64,000 nt of DNA, from NCBI GenBank assembly GCA_947095585.1, contig OX352761.1, forward strand, positions 134,446,277 through 134,510,276, given 5' to 3'. The notes under the pieces were generated by a model. The model was not told the DNA's origin and did not search any database. It saw nothing but the letters and a program-made list of their open reading frames with translations. A program made the translations under genes and the position numbers. Position 1 is the stretch's first letter, and each line of letters starts with the position of its first letter. Positions 24,185-35,464 of this stretch are shown here, one piece after another. The stretch comes from Nephrocerus scutellatus (lineage: Eukaryota; Arthropoda; Insecta; Diptera; Pipunculidae).

Positions 24185-24480
24185 TTATTTTGCACACAAC
24201 AGATTTCTCCTAAGTGCTATACGTTTTGAGTTATTTGCAAAAACTCGAAAAACTCTCTAAGTAAACTGTCACTTCCGGCTGTCAGATTTCCGTCAAAATC
24301 ATCTGGCCCCTCACAATTTATGTAAAAAGCTTAAATATGAATTTTTATGCAGATAAGTTAAGCCGTCTGGTCTGTAGAGTGGAAACAGACAGACAGAGTT
24401 TTTTTTATTTTCTCTTTTTCTGACTGAGAAGATACGGTAATGGGTAAATCAGCAAAAATCCCGAAAATTTTCATGATTAC
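24185..24480. repeat. Dispersed repeat family G, copy 2
   Basis: Matches 5840-6110 over about 290 bp (ACAGATTTCTCCTAAGTGC, AAACTGTCACTTCCGGCTGT, AATTTATGTAAAAAGCTTAA, CCGTCTGG.CTGTAGAGTGGA). No coding potential. Confidence 0.7.
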
Positions 24481-24739
24481 TATACTTCCTTTTACTATGT
24501 AAAAGAATGAAAATAAAACGCATATCCGAATTTTGACAGTTAAATTATTTCTCCGATTACTCCGACACAAAAAAACACGCCCATTAAAATTTAATGACAT
24601 AGACATTTGCGATTTGAGGGAATTGCTTAAAAATTTAATTGTCTAATTGCTTGTTTATTTGGTTTAGTATTTATCCAACGCTCGCTCCAATCATCAATGC
24701 TAAATAATATATTTATTTCCGAATTGCTGAAGGATATGG

Positions 24740-25390
24740 ATGCTTCAATCGCTTATGCTTTATACATACACGGCTCAAGAATTAAAGAGATTCAAAGAAA
24801 TTTGCAAACCAAATTCGATGAATTTCGGGCATACTGCGAAATATGAAAGCTTAATATTGACTATTCAAAGCGTTATACTGTTTCGCACCCCTCTAATACG
24901 CGGAAATAACGATCTTCGACACAATGAACACGTAAATACCTCTGTGAAAAAAGGTAGCACTGCATTCATGGCAAAACTTATTTTATTTTCTGAGATGGGA
25001 GTTGAAAATGGTTTGTTAACTTGCGTTAGTAAGACAAATTTTAACGTATGCCTCTGGTGGAACATTTGTCCTTCATATATGGAAAAATTCCGCGTCCGTG
25101 AGAGGAAATGCTTAAGAGCGTATATGAACATGTATAGGAGTGAACATTCCGATTACAAGCATTATGTATCGAAAAAGAAACTCGTGGATTATTCCGGAGT
25201 GTCAAGAATCGATAATGTCATATTAGATCTAAATCCGAACAATTTCGTTCGGTCAGCCTTTGTGCCAAATAACTTAATCTCGGGAGCATTTTATCCGGTC
25301 CTTAATACTTCAAGAGAGCACTGGAGAACGGATTTGTACCACATAAGAAATTTTTTCTATCAACGTGCCAGTGATCTACTATATTGCTAG
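24740..25390 (+). pseudogene. Fossil C-terminal fragment of a LOA/I-like LINE polyprotein
   Basis: An uninterrupted 216-codon frame. The segment MEKFRVRERKCLRAYMNMYR followed by KHYVSKKKL and SRIDNVILDL resembles the region after the reverse transcriptase in LOA/Outcast-type elements, where a Tyr-Arg-Ser stretch and an IPRID-like motif recur. No RT or endonuclease precedes it in frame, and I see no promoter or splice context for a host gene. The frame being intact is odd for such an old-looking fragment, so a young truncated insertion or a retained host ORF remain alternatives. Confidence 0.5.
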
Positions 25391-25943
25391 AAGAAAAGCA
25401 TCCGACACTTTACAATGACTTTGGGTAATCGAGATGCTAACTGGAGATACTGCAGTAACATACCCGACCAAGTCCGTAATAAGAGTAATGGAAGCAGATA
25501 CTGGTGGCCGACTTTTAACCCTAAATAGAAGTGAAGCATCATGTTCGTCTGTAAATAGCATGTAAGTTTGGTTATTTTCTTACCTTCTTGTTTAAAATCT
25601 TAAATTGGATAAATTAAATGAATTTAAGTACTAAAACTTTAAAAAAGAAATAATTACGAGTACGAGTAAAAAAACATTGAATTAATAAACCACTCCTATA
25701 AACTTATACAATAAACGTACCGCTAATGTATTATAAATTAAGCATACAGCATACTCAATATTTTTAAACATTCTATTTTTGAATTTCTTAAAATAGCAAA
25801 CTGCTTTACGTTTTTGTAGTAAGCAAAAGATTCTACAGACGAGTTGTTTCCTGTGTTGATTTCTCCGTGATTTCAAGGCAATTTATTTTAGTAGTTTGTT
25901 TTAAATATAATAATACTAAAAGTTTGTATTTGTTAATCAAAAA

Positions 25944-26939
25944 ATGGTAAATAAAGTATCATCTGAAAAGCATGAAGGAGATGCAATATGCTTGGTTTAT
26001 TCCAACAAAAAAATATTTAGTGGTGGAGCTGATGGAAAAATTAAAGTAAAATACCATTTTGCAAAAGAAATGCGCTGTAGTTTATTGATTATTTTTTGCT
26101 AGATTTGGGATAGTGATACCAACTTAATTAAGACATTGGATTCGCATGATTCGTATATCTATGCGATTACAATTAGTAGCAGTGGAAAAATTTATTCGAG
26201 CAGTTGTGATGGAATGGTTAAATATATGGAACATCCATATAATATTGAAAACGTTAACGAACTTCTACAATGTGAGGACGTTATCCAATCCATGTACTGC
26301 GATGGTAATACGCTCTACACTGGGGATGACAAAGGAGTAGTAACGAAATGGGAGAGCGATAAAATACTGTTCAAATACAATCTTATTGAAGAAGTAAAAT
26401 CAATGGCTGCAGAAAAGGATTTCATTTATACTGTTAGACATTTGGATGTTGTAATATCGGAGATTATGTTAGGAAAATCTGGAAAATACAGCACTATTGG
26501 AGTTATTCCGGGTAGAGCTCCCTTGGCATTAGTTGGTCCATTAGTTGATGGAAAGAAATCATATGTTGCGTTTGCCGATCGTACAGGAAAAGGTTTAATT
26601 CTATTGAATAATTTACCTTCAAAACAATTTACTTGCACTTGGAATTTACCAGTTAGTTCTATTCGACGAAAAACTGTAAATAAATATTAAATATTTTCTA
26701 AAATTTTTAAGGATTGCCACGATATGATTGTAAATGCGATTTGCGGAAACGACAAATTCTTGTACTCTGGTGGATTTGATGGAAAAGTAAAGGCCTGGAC
26801 CGATTTAGGAAATCCGAAGCCAACATTAGTTGGTGAAGTAACTGTTGGATCGTGCGTCAACTCTATTTGTAACGGTGATGATGACTTTATATACATTGCG
26901 TCGTCTGATGGACGGATCACACAGGCAAAACTCGCATAA
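25944..26939 (+). CDS. Small WD40-like beta-propeller protein
   Basis: Three exons (25944-26045, 26103-26675, 26712-26939) with in-phase GT-AG junctions encode 300 residues. Blade signatures recur: IFSGGADGKIKIWD (across the first intron), IYSSSCDGMVKY, LYTGDDKGVVTKWE, FLYSGGFDGKVKAW and FIYIASSDGRIT. The length suits a single propeller of about six or seven blades and nothing else: no signal peptide, no membrane segment, no extra domain. Such proteins are usually cytosolic scaffolds, but the partner cannot be deduced. The start is the first ATG in a good context (AAAAATGG), and an AATAAA lies at 27244. I do not recognise a specific orthologue. Confidence 0.85.
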
Positions 26940-27243
26940 TCAAATATAAAGAGTGAGACGTCTAAAATGTTACAATATGAAAAAGAAATATGTAGTAGCT
27001 GGCTCCCTTAGCTATGTGTTCCTCTATTGATGGATTTCTGTATTTCTAGGTATTCATATAAACATCATGATATATATTAACACTGTCACCAGGTGCCCTA
27101 TAAACGGTAATAACGGGATAGTACAAGCCATTGTTTTCTTTTGGTTTTTAAATTATTTTTATGATATTTTTTAGATAATAGGATAGTTTATATTATAATT
27201 ATAACAGATTGCTTTGTGATAAATAGAAAAGTGAAAATTAACG

Positions 27244-27249
27244 AATAAA
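27244..27249 (+). terminator. Poly(A) signal of WD40-like gene
   Basis: Canonical AATAAA about 300 bp after the stop codon. Confidence 0.4.
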
Positions 27250-29100
27250 TATAGAATTCCTTCGGCAAAGTAATGGTTTAAGAGTAAAAATAGTTATTCG
27301 AAATGTCAATTTCTCTTTTTCCTGTCTAGATCATTTAAAAAAACGGGTTTTCGGTAAACTTTGTTGGCTTTTCCATTATAAATGTATTACTCCTAATAAC
27401 TTTTAGTATTAACTTGCAACACACATTGTAAACAATTTATTTGTTTTAAGAGGACCAGTTTTTTAGATTTATGGAGAAAAAGCAGAAATGGTATTATGCA
27501 AATGCAAATAAGATTGTGGCAAAATCAACAAAATCAAACAATAAGATCCAAGTGGATAGACTAGCTTTTCAAAATAAATGTTCGAAAAACACGGATTTAT
27601 ACACGATTTCGTTTGAATTTTAAAACTGAAAATCAGTGTTTTTTGAAAACGAACTACAAAAATAAAAAACTCGTTTAGTTTTAAATACAAAAATTCGAAA
27701 TCAAAAATTATCCAGACGATAAATTATCACATTTAAAAAAATGGTAGTGTGGTCACAATATGACTTTCTTTTACGTTCGGAGCCGGAATCTTCAGTAAAT
27801 GCATATTAAATTCTTTTTTTTATTTTTTTTTAAATATTTGTTTTTTTATTTATTTTGCACTTAACTGATTTCTCATATATACTTTTGAGATATTGACCAA
27901 AATTTGAAAAACTGTCCAATTAAACTGCCACTTCCTATTGGCCGATTTCCGCCATTTTCCGTCTGGGCTGTAGACTGGACAAAGACAGCCCGTTCCTCTG
28001 AATAGCTGGACTTTTGATGAAATGCCTTGAGAGTCCAGCTAAGGCTCTAGACACTTTATGTATAGTTATACATGCGTTTGTTTGGGTAACACCAATTAAA
28101 TTTCCAGACACTATTTGTTAACAGCCTGTGGTATAAGCAATCATAATGTCTTACTTTACGGTTAAAGAATATCCTCCGTTATCAATAATTATGTATTAAA
28201 TACTTTTCTAATATCTTCCTACAAACCTTACAAAATTTTTTTAGAAACTGAAGAATAATTTACATTTTCGAAAAAAAAATATGCAAATCATTGAAAGATG
28301 ATGAAGACATTAATAACTGATCCATTTAAAAATTTAATAAAGCAACAATTGAATAATTAAAAAAAATTAGTTCACAGCACAAAACAAATACCTGCTATGT
28401 AGCTGTATACGAAGTTACAGAAAGTATTGCTAATAATGTATTCAATCGAAAAAATAAAATTTCAAATAAATGATTTAATTTTCTAATTAAACAAAAATTT
28501 GACTTAGGAATTGGAATAATAATTTACAAGGGCACTCTGATTAAATAAAACAAAAATGAATCTGTCATCGAAGTTATGAAATAAAATTCGGTGTTAAACG
28601 TCATTTTTAAAAGTGCTTTAGCCACCGATATGGGTGGTTATAATCATGACTAGAAATTAAATCAGCACTAAAACTTGTGACTTTAGTTGGGTTTAAATAT
28701 ACCAAAAGAGCGACTTTAGACGCCGTAGTGACTTTAGTATCGTTTATCGATTTGGACATAAATAATATGATTTCTTCTATTTGTTTTTAACAAAAATTAA
28801 TAATTTAATGTAACTCACTCAACATGGCTCTTTTTTCGGTTTTGGCAACTCGTTAAATGTTTTTTGTTTGGAATTGGTGCATTGAACAAATCAAATCCGT
28901 TATCCGCAGATTAGATTTATGACGTTTTATTTTTTGTAGTCCAATCGGCACGGCACTTTCGTGTATAAGGTATAAGCCAGTTTCTCTTTTTTCTACCTGA
29001 CCTGGGTGTCTGGGCGGCACCGTGTTCCTCTAGTTTTTGCCAGGTCATTTTCAAATTATAGAAATTTGTTTTTTCATAGCTGATCTTTAATCGCTACAAA
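27250..29100. other. Spacer containing repeat family G copy 3
   Basis: Apart from the family G segment at 27745-27995 (TGGTCACAATATGACTTTC, CCGGAATCTTCAGTAAATG, AAACTGCCACTTCC), this is AT-rich sequence without genes. The final 150 bp presumably carry the hemomucin promoter and 5' UTR; no unambiguous TATA box was identified. Confidence 0.5.
27745..27995. repeat. Dispersed repeat family G, copy 3
   Basis: Diverged copy of the 5590-6110 repeat, retaining both its head (ACGACTTTCTTTTACGG-like) and its tail (GTAGACTGGACAAAGACAG) but internally shortened. Confidence 0.6.
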
Positions 29101-29129
29101 GGTTTGCTTTCTGAATTTTCTTAATAAAA

Positions 29130-31176
29130 ATGGGTTTAATATACGCACTTGGTGTTCGGGCCATGAACTTTATGATATTATTCTTGGTGATAATTCTAAT
29201 ACCTGGACTTCCACCGAGGACAACATTTCCTTTCAAAGAGTTTAGGTAAGTGTTTAAAGAATGTGTACGTGGTCACATTTGTTATTTTATAAAACAAAAT
29301 GTTTAACTTGCAAGTGTGGCTCCAGTACGGGAATTAAAGGGTTCTCTTGAACTTAATTCTCACCTTGATGGAGGTGAACGGCTTTTAGACGGCAAATTAT
29401 ATGGGCCAGAATGTTTAATAGCTAGAAAGAATGAAATTTATACTGGAATTCAAGGTGGTGAGGTCATAAAATTGACATCGGATCATGTTACTCATGTTGC
29501 CAAATTTGGCCAGCCTTGCGGTATGTATAATATGACGAATATTTAGTAATTAATGAAATACTTTAACCTTAAAATTCCATTTAATGCGCTGCTAAAAAAT
29601 CACAGAAGACATATACGAAGAGCATCGTTGTGGAAGACCATTAGGACTTGCATTCGACACTTTGGGAAATAATTTAATTGTAGCTGACAGCTACTACGGT
29701 ATATGGCAAGTTGACCTAACTAATGGGAAAAAGAAACTTCTAATTTCGCCCCAGCAAAAGCTTAATGGGAAAGTATCACGCATTGCTAAAGTATTTAACT
29801 CTGTTGCTGTAGATCGCAGTGGCAATATTTACTGGACAGATTCCTCCTCTGACTTTTCGCTTGAAGATATAGTATACTCTATATTTGCAAATCCGTCGGG
29901 AAGGTACCATTTGGATATTTTTTCTTTATTTTTTAAATATGTATTTTTACTTTATATTTATGGATTCAGGCTTTTCTATTATGATCGCGTTAAAAATACC
30001 AGTAAACTGCTTATGGATGAATTATTCTTTGCAAACGGCGTTGCTTTAAGTCCAAATGAGGAATTCGTTGTAGTTGCCGAAACTGGAGCTTCACGTTTAA
30101 TGAAATATCACATTAAAGGTGCCAAGGCTGGAACACATGAAGTTTTTGTTGACGGTTTACCAGGAAATCCGGATAATTTGACGCCAGATGAAGAAGGAAT
30201 TTGGATTCCATTGGTAACTGCCCGTGATGTTGACCATCCATCGGCTTTTACTATTTTATCAGAATTTCCTAGTTTAAGGTTATTTATAGTTCGGATGATT
30301 GGTTTGTTTGAAATGCCATTCCGATATCTTAATAATGCATTCCCTAACAAAATTGCGCAGAAGTTTCTTCATTTTACCGGCCATGCAGAAGGGATGTTGC
30401 CATTTTTGCCTAAGCGTTCAACGATTGTACGTGTTGACTGGAATGGAAATATTTTGGGCTCATTGCATGGGTTTGATAGGTCCGTTGGACATGTATCACA
30501 TGTCCTCGAACTAGATGATCATCTTTATTTGGGATCGCCTTATAATCGATTCCTTGCTCGTGTGAAATCGCCAAAATCACCACAAGTCAAAATACGTAAT
30601 GTAAGATACGAGGGCTTAAATATGGAACCGGTTATTACTCCTAAAATAAACAATGCAAATACAAATACTCCTAAAGTAGTGACTACTACTCCGAAACCAA
30701 CCACGACCACTCCGATACCAACCACTACCACTCCGAAAACAACCACTACCACTCAAAAACCAAGCACTACTACGGAATCGACGACTACCACTACTAAACC
30801 AACAACCACTACTCCGAAACCAACAACAACTACCCCGAAATCAACAACTACTACTCCAAAGCCAACCACTACGACTCCGAAACCAACTACTACTACTACA
30901 AAGCCAACACCCAGCACCCAAACGACTCCTAAGCCTACAACAACCACAACAACATCTAAGCCAACTGCAACATCCAAGTCAGATAAACAAAAGCCTACTG
31001 TTAAATCTACGGCTCCACCTTCACCTTCAAAAACAGGTAAACCAAAGACTACAACACCAAGAGTTCCGCCCAAGAATCCTGCACCGATTACGGAAAAAAT
31101 TGCAGATGACACGAAAGCACCACAACCACAAAAATTAAAAGTGATAAAAAAAGACGGTGAACACATTGAACTATAA
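29130..31176 (+). CDS. Hmu: Hemomucin (membrane strictosidine-synthase-like mucin)
   Basis: Exons 29130-29245, 29315-29520, 29606-29903 and 29970-31176 give 608 residues with phases intact. Residues about 12-28 form an uncleaved N-terminal membrane anchor (type II). The middle is a six-bladed strictosidine synthase-like/APMAP propeller with GPECLIA, GRPLGLAFD, VDRSGNIYWTDSSS, FANGVALSPNEEFVVVAET and GNPDNLTPDEEGIWIPL. From about residue 437 the chain is a mucin domain of KPTTTTP-type repeats, heavily O-glycosylatable, ending in a basic tail. The Drosophila protein is a haemocyte/gut surface glycoprotein that binds lectins. Length and domain order match. The third intron (66 bp) is stop-free and in frame. 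Two overlapping AATAAA signals lie at 31272-31282. Confidence 0.95.
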
Positions 31177-31271
31177 ATAGCAATATCCATACCAACTTAA
31201 ATAAGTAGTTGCAAGCAAAAATCAAGCCTTACATTTGATTTGCTATCTTCACCAGAAAAATATGAATGATA

Positions 31272-31282
31272 AATAAAATAAA
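31272..31282 (+). terminator. Hmu: Hemomucin poly(A) signals
   Basis: Two overlapping AATAAA hexamers about 95 bp downstream of the stop. Confidence 0.5.
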
Positions 31283-31289
31283 TATTTAT

Positions 31290-32060
31290 GCTGTTTCTAA
31301 ACCAACAATATCAATTTAAAACTAAATTAAATTTCGAAATTTAGTTGGCAAATACCAAAATGTTCTTCAGGTTTTCATTGTTTAAAATAATTAAACAAGC
31401 ATAACAAAGTGTGACATCGGTAAAATAGAAAATTATTGCATTTAATTTAGCTAAGCTTATGGGAGTAAGTGAAAAAGTTTTTGGTAGTATAATGTACATT
31501 CCGCAATAATTAATTGAATAAATAATGGCTTTAAGGAAAATTTTTAAATGTATTTTTTAATTTTGCCAAAAACTTGTTTTCCTTTATAGGAAGTCTGTTG
31601 CAAACAATGCGCTTGTGCAGTGAAGGACCAGTAAAACCTTTGTGTTAGTTCAATTTAAAGGCCGGATACGAAAGCCGCGTTAAAAAACCTGTAAAATACT
31701 AATCTTTACAGTCGCTTAATTAGAATCTTTATTTGAAGAGGCTGTTCGATTTGTATTCTTCACTTCAGGTCAATGTTACTCTTCTGAGGAAACTACAACA
31801 CCTCTTTACTTACTTCAGATGCCCAATTTTTAACTGTAGTGAGTTGTCAATCGAACAGTCTCTTCACATCAAATACTGCTACAAATTCAGTTAATTAAGT
31901 CCAGTCGAACATGGCTGGTAAGATTAAATTTTTGTTACCTAATTTAGTTTTTTTTTGTTTTAACTACGAAGCGCCTTATTATTAAAGTTTAAAAATATTT
32001 GGCGTGGAACACAGTTGTGATCCAAAGCCTAGATTTTCTCGCGACCATTCGGTGGAAATC
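31290..32060. other. No gene; SINE fragment at the right edge
   Basis: AT-rich spacer. A short SINE remnant (CTCGCGACCATTCGGTGG) at about 32033-32058 abuts the left end of the piggyBac element. Confidence 0.5.
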
Positions 32061-32061
32061 C

Positions 32062-34087
32062 TTAACCCTCTCATGCCCGAATTAAAATGGGCGTGTCTAA
32101 AATTTTTTGGAGTACACATATAAGATAGAGTTGACTTCAATATCAACTGACAAAAATTTCAATGTCCTAGATGTCCTGGTTCAAGAGCTACAGGATGTTG
32201 CGTATATGCAACATTGGGTAATGGTGTTATAAATTTAAATACAAGTTGATTTTTTTTAAATGCCGTTTATTTCAATTTATGTATGGTAGGAAACAAAACA
32301 ATTTTTTTTGAGGATTGGAGCACAAGTGCACATTGCATTTGCTGCATTTACAGCTTGGAAATCCAGTGTTGCATAGTCTACATCTGCCTCTTGTTCCCCA
32401 TTCCGGCCAATGATTATAACCATCAAATCGTAGGGATTTTGCAGGCTCTGCAACATATACTCTTTTATAGGGGTTTAATTCAAAAACCCGTAGAAGGAGC
32501 TGGTGATGATGGAGCTGGTGAGGATGGAGCTGGTGATGACGGAGTCGATGGAGAAGGTGATGAAGTTCCTGAATTCATTGTCAAAAGAAGTGATGATGGA
32601 CGACCTCTCTTTTTTGCGAGAACTGTAGTTTGACTTGCGTTCAAAAGCTCGGTAGCAACATCCAATTGAAAATTTATGAGCGGCATGTGCTTCAATTCGC
32701 CGTCTGTATGTGTGATGTCTCTGCGGTACAATACACCAGCTCTAGTAAACATTTTGAAACCCCACTTATGGGGCTTCATTGGGAGATATTGTTTCAAACT
32801 ATGTTGACCTAAGAAAATAATGTATTATTGTATTATTCAGAAATATATTGTATATGTTCACAAATAATAAGATACCTTTATATGCAAGCATTTGCTCATC
32901 AATGCTTTGGCATTCTTCCTGTGAAATTTCATTGAATTTTTTTTTATGGAGTCCAACAAAGGCCGAACTTTGTATAACTTGTCGTACTCAGGTGTTCCCT
33001 TCTGAGGCTGTTTAGTATTATTATTCAAGTGCAAAAACTGTTTGATTTTTTCGAATCTGTTTCTTGGTAATGCAGTTGCAACGGCCGCTAGTTTGAAATT
33101 GGCCGCCCACGCCATTCTATATGTTGGAATTTTCACAACTGCAAGGTATAGTAGAATGCCAACAAACCTTTTTATTTCAGGCACAGTACATTTCAATTCT
33201 ATGCCCTTTGTTTGCATGGCATATAAATTTGTTTCCTCACATATTTTCTGCCACAACTCATCCGCAAAGAAAATACTAAAATATTCGATAGGTTTTTCAC
33301 CGCATTGATGCATAATTTACTTTTCCAGCTGGTCTCGCTTTCCATAAACTCTGCACTCCTCCACTTCAAACTCTGTAAATTAATTTTTTCTATCACCTCC
33401 TGTGCAACGTTTTCATTTGCACTCAAATCTTCATCATTTTCGGTTGTAATAAATTGGTCAATCAAACCAACTTGCATATTTTCAACTCTGTTATCCAAAT
33501 TTTTCAAAGTTTCTTCTATAATTCTGTCCATATTTGCATCTTCTTCTTCATCTTCTTCATTTTCCTCGTCAGCCGAATCATCCCAATCAAAGTTGGCAAA
33601 TTTTTCAATTTCAGCATGAGTCAGACCTTTTGGGCACATCTTAGAATGTGCATATAGTATAATAAGTTTTTATTTTTCGAAAATTACCACAATAGAACAA
33701 TGTTGCATATACGCAACACTACATTTACACATTTATTACAGACAAACTAAATAATATTTTCATGCCGGGTTTTTTTTTAATTACTCACTTACCTTTCATT
33801 AATTAGTTGTGTAACTTGGTTGTAGGATAAATTATTTATATTAATGTTTTTTAACACTTTTTTAAAACAACGTTTTTTTGCAAAATGAATTTGTCAACTT
33901 CGCTCTCGGGAGAATAGCTACTAACTGAACACGTGCACAGCTGACTACCAACCAATTAGCTGTAAGCTTAAACAACACATGAGGCTATATTTTTGCGAAA
34001 GGTTCAAAAAAAATATTTAAAATAGCGTACTTAGACGCTCATAAACACAATGTTGCATATACGCAACATCGGGCATGAGAGGGTTAA
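32062..34087 (-). mobile_element. piggyBac-family element, catalytic core deleted
   Basis: The element runs from 32066 to 34083 with 15-bp perfect inverted repeats (CCCTCTCATGCCCGA) and is flanked by TTAA on both sides (32062-32065, 34084-34087), the diagnostic target duplication of piggyBac. A minus-strand transposase begins at 33639 with an acidic N-terminus, frameshifts near 33310, continues to 32876, is interrupted by a 67-bp GT-AG intron (32875-32809), and resumes at KPHKWGFKMF. It then jumps directly to the region before the C-terminus, so most of the DDE/D catalytic domain is missing. A cysteine-rich C-terminal piece (DGYNHWPEWG...CRLC...CSKC) follows in another frame at about 32460-32280. 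Three copies of an 18-bp near-palindrome lie close to the ends. The element is non-autonomous. Confidence 0.93.
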
Positions 34088-34125
34088 TAATAAAAATTAG
34101 CGCTAAAGACCGTATCAAAGCAACT

Positions 34126-34317
34126 GGCCCAGCCCATAAAATCCGTTGCGAAGATTAAATACATGCGTTATTATGGGAAGTCTTCCATAGGCAAAGCAGT
34201 TTGAAGTTTATTTTAGCATTTCTTTTTGTTTGCCTGTACGGCGACAACGTATTCATTGAGTCACCACTGCGTTACATACAGTAATGTCGATGCAACGGAT
34301 TCTATGAGCTGAGCCCT
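34126..34317. mobile_element. MITE family B, copy 1
   Basis: About 190-bp non-coding element with imperfect inverted ends GGCCCAGCCCATAAAATCCG and CGGATTCTATGAGCTGAGCC. The internal sequence matches copy 2 at 34413-34886 (GATTAAATACA.GCG, GTTTATTTT.GCATTT.TTTTTGTTTGC). Confidence 0.7.
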
Positions 34318-34319
34318 TA

Positions 34320-34412
34320 ACTTCTGGCGACCATTAGTGACTTTCGTGTTATATTTTTGCACTAGCATAGAAGGAACCTACGATTTAAAATCATATCCGT
34401 ATGAGAATTGAT
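34320..34412 (-). mobile_element. SINE fragment between MITE B copies
   Basis: About 90 bp related to the SINE body (CTTCTGGCGACCATTAGTG, TATATTTTTGCAC, GGAACCTACGATTTAAA). It is truncated at both ends. Confidence 0.5.
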
Positions 34413-34886
34413 GGGCGCAGCTCATAGAATCCGTTAAAGCGACGTATGCAACTGGCATCGATTAAATACACGCGACGCAAAAAGTTTACCAGCTTTTAAC
34501 TTTTCTCTCTGGCAAATTCTTTGACAGCTCTCATAAAACAGTTTATAGTTTATTTTGGCATTTGTTTTTGTTTGCTTGTTCGGCAACAATTGCTGCGTTG
34601 CTTTGGCAAAGCCGGCTTAGCTTTACAAAGCAACAGCTTTTGGCTTTAAATTTTCAATGCATTTTAATTGTTGTGTGTTAAAAAAAACACCGCCTTACGG
34701 TGAGCGCTATAACTAAAAAATGGTTTTAGTTCGGCTTTATGCTTATGCGATTTTGTTGTAAGCCAAGCTGGATTAGCCAAAGCAACGCAGCAAATGTAAT
34801 CATTGCGTCGCCTCTTTGCATTACATACGGCAACGTCAACGAATACGTCGCCGCATCAGACGCAACCGATTCTTTGGGCTGAGCAC
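34413..34886. mobile_element. MITE family B, copy 2, split by MITE A
   Basis: Ends CAGCTCATAGAATCCGTTA and CGATTCTTTGGGCTGAGC match copy 1. The element is interrupted at 34590-34793 by a 204-bp MITE A, and the two halves are collinear with copy 1 once MITE A is removed. The order of insertion is therefore B, then A. Confidence 0.7.
34590..34793. mobile_element. MITE family A, copy 1 (nested in MITE B)
   Basis: Inverted ends of about 38 bp: TTGCTGCGTTGCTTTGGC at left and GCCAAAGCAACGCAGCAA at right. The interior contains CCTTACGGTGAGCGCTATAAC and GCTTATGCGATTTTGTTGTAA. A second copy lies at 42942-43148. Confidence 0.8.
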
Positions 34887-34930
34887 TTGCTATTATAATT
34901 ACTGTATGACGCTAGTCTGAATTTTCCATG

Positions 34931-35175
34931 TAATGCTTGATTTACATTTGAGCCGGGCGAGAACAAATGAGCGGGCTAATGATCATAGTAAAATTGAAAT
35001 TGTGGTTAGCCAGAAGAGATTGGCGAGAATGTTCTAATTATTTTTTATCTGCAACGGAAATATTATCTATAGCATTATGGTAACATACTTCTCTCGTCTG
35101 GCTAACCACAATTTCTATATAACTGCCGTCCTGCTCATTTTTTCTCGCACGGCCTTAATGTAAATCAAGCTTTAC
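34931..35175. mobile_element. MITE family C (about 70-bp inverted repeats)
   Basis: The left arm ATGCTTGATTTACATTTGAG...GAAATTGTGGTTAGCCAGA pairs with the right arm TCTGGCTAACCACAATTTC...GGCCTTAATGTAAATCAAGC. The loop is about 100 bp of AT-rich DNA with no coding potential. Confidence 0.75.
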
Positions 35176-35464
35176 TATGCTTTTATGATTGATTTAGCTT
35201 TTTAGACTATAGCCTTGTGATGGCATTCCGTTGGTATTTGCTGAATCGATAATGATGCTGCTGATCGTCGGTGCGGTATTTATTTGCCATAGCAAATAGG
35301 CCACCAGACTATACAGTGCGATGTATCGGGTGTCCGCACACAGCAACCAGTCGATGGGTGAATAATGATGATTCAAGCAAACAATGAATCGCATGTAATA
35401 CGAATCGTATGCAAGGCGAATGTAGGTCGACTCTGCATAACTGGTGCTGTGTAATGCGCAGTGT

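Noticed and set aside
30753..31190. 145-codon minus-strand Val/Gly-rich ORF
   Set aside because: Antisense shadow of the hemomucin threonine-proline repeats.
33305..33619. Serine-rich plus-strand ORF of 104 codons
   Set aside because: Antisense of the acidic N-terminus of the piggyBac transposase.
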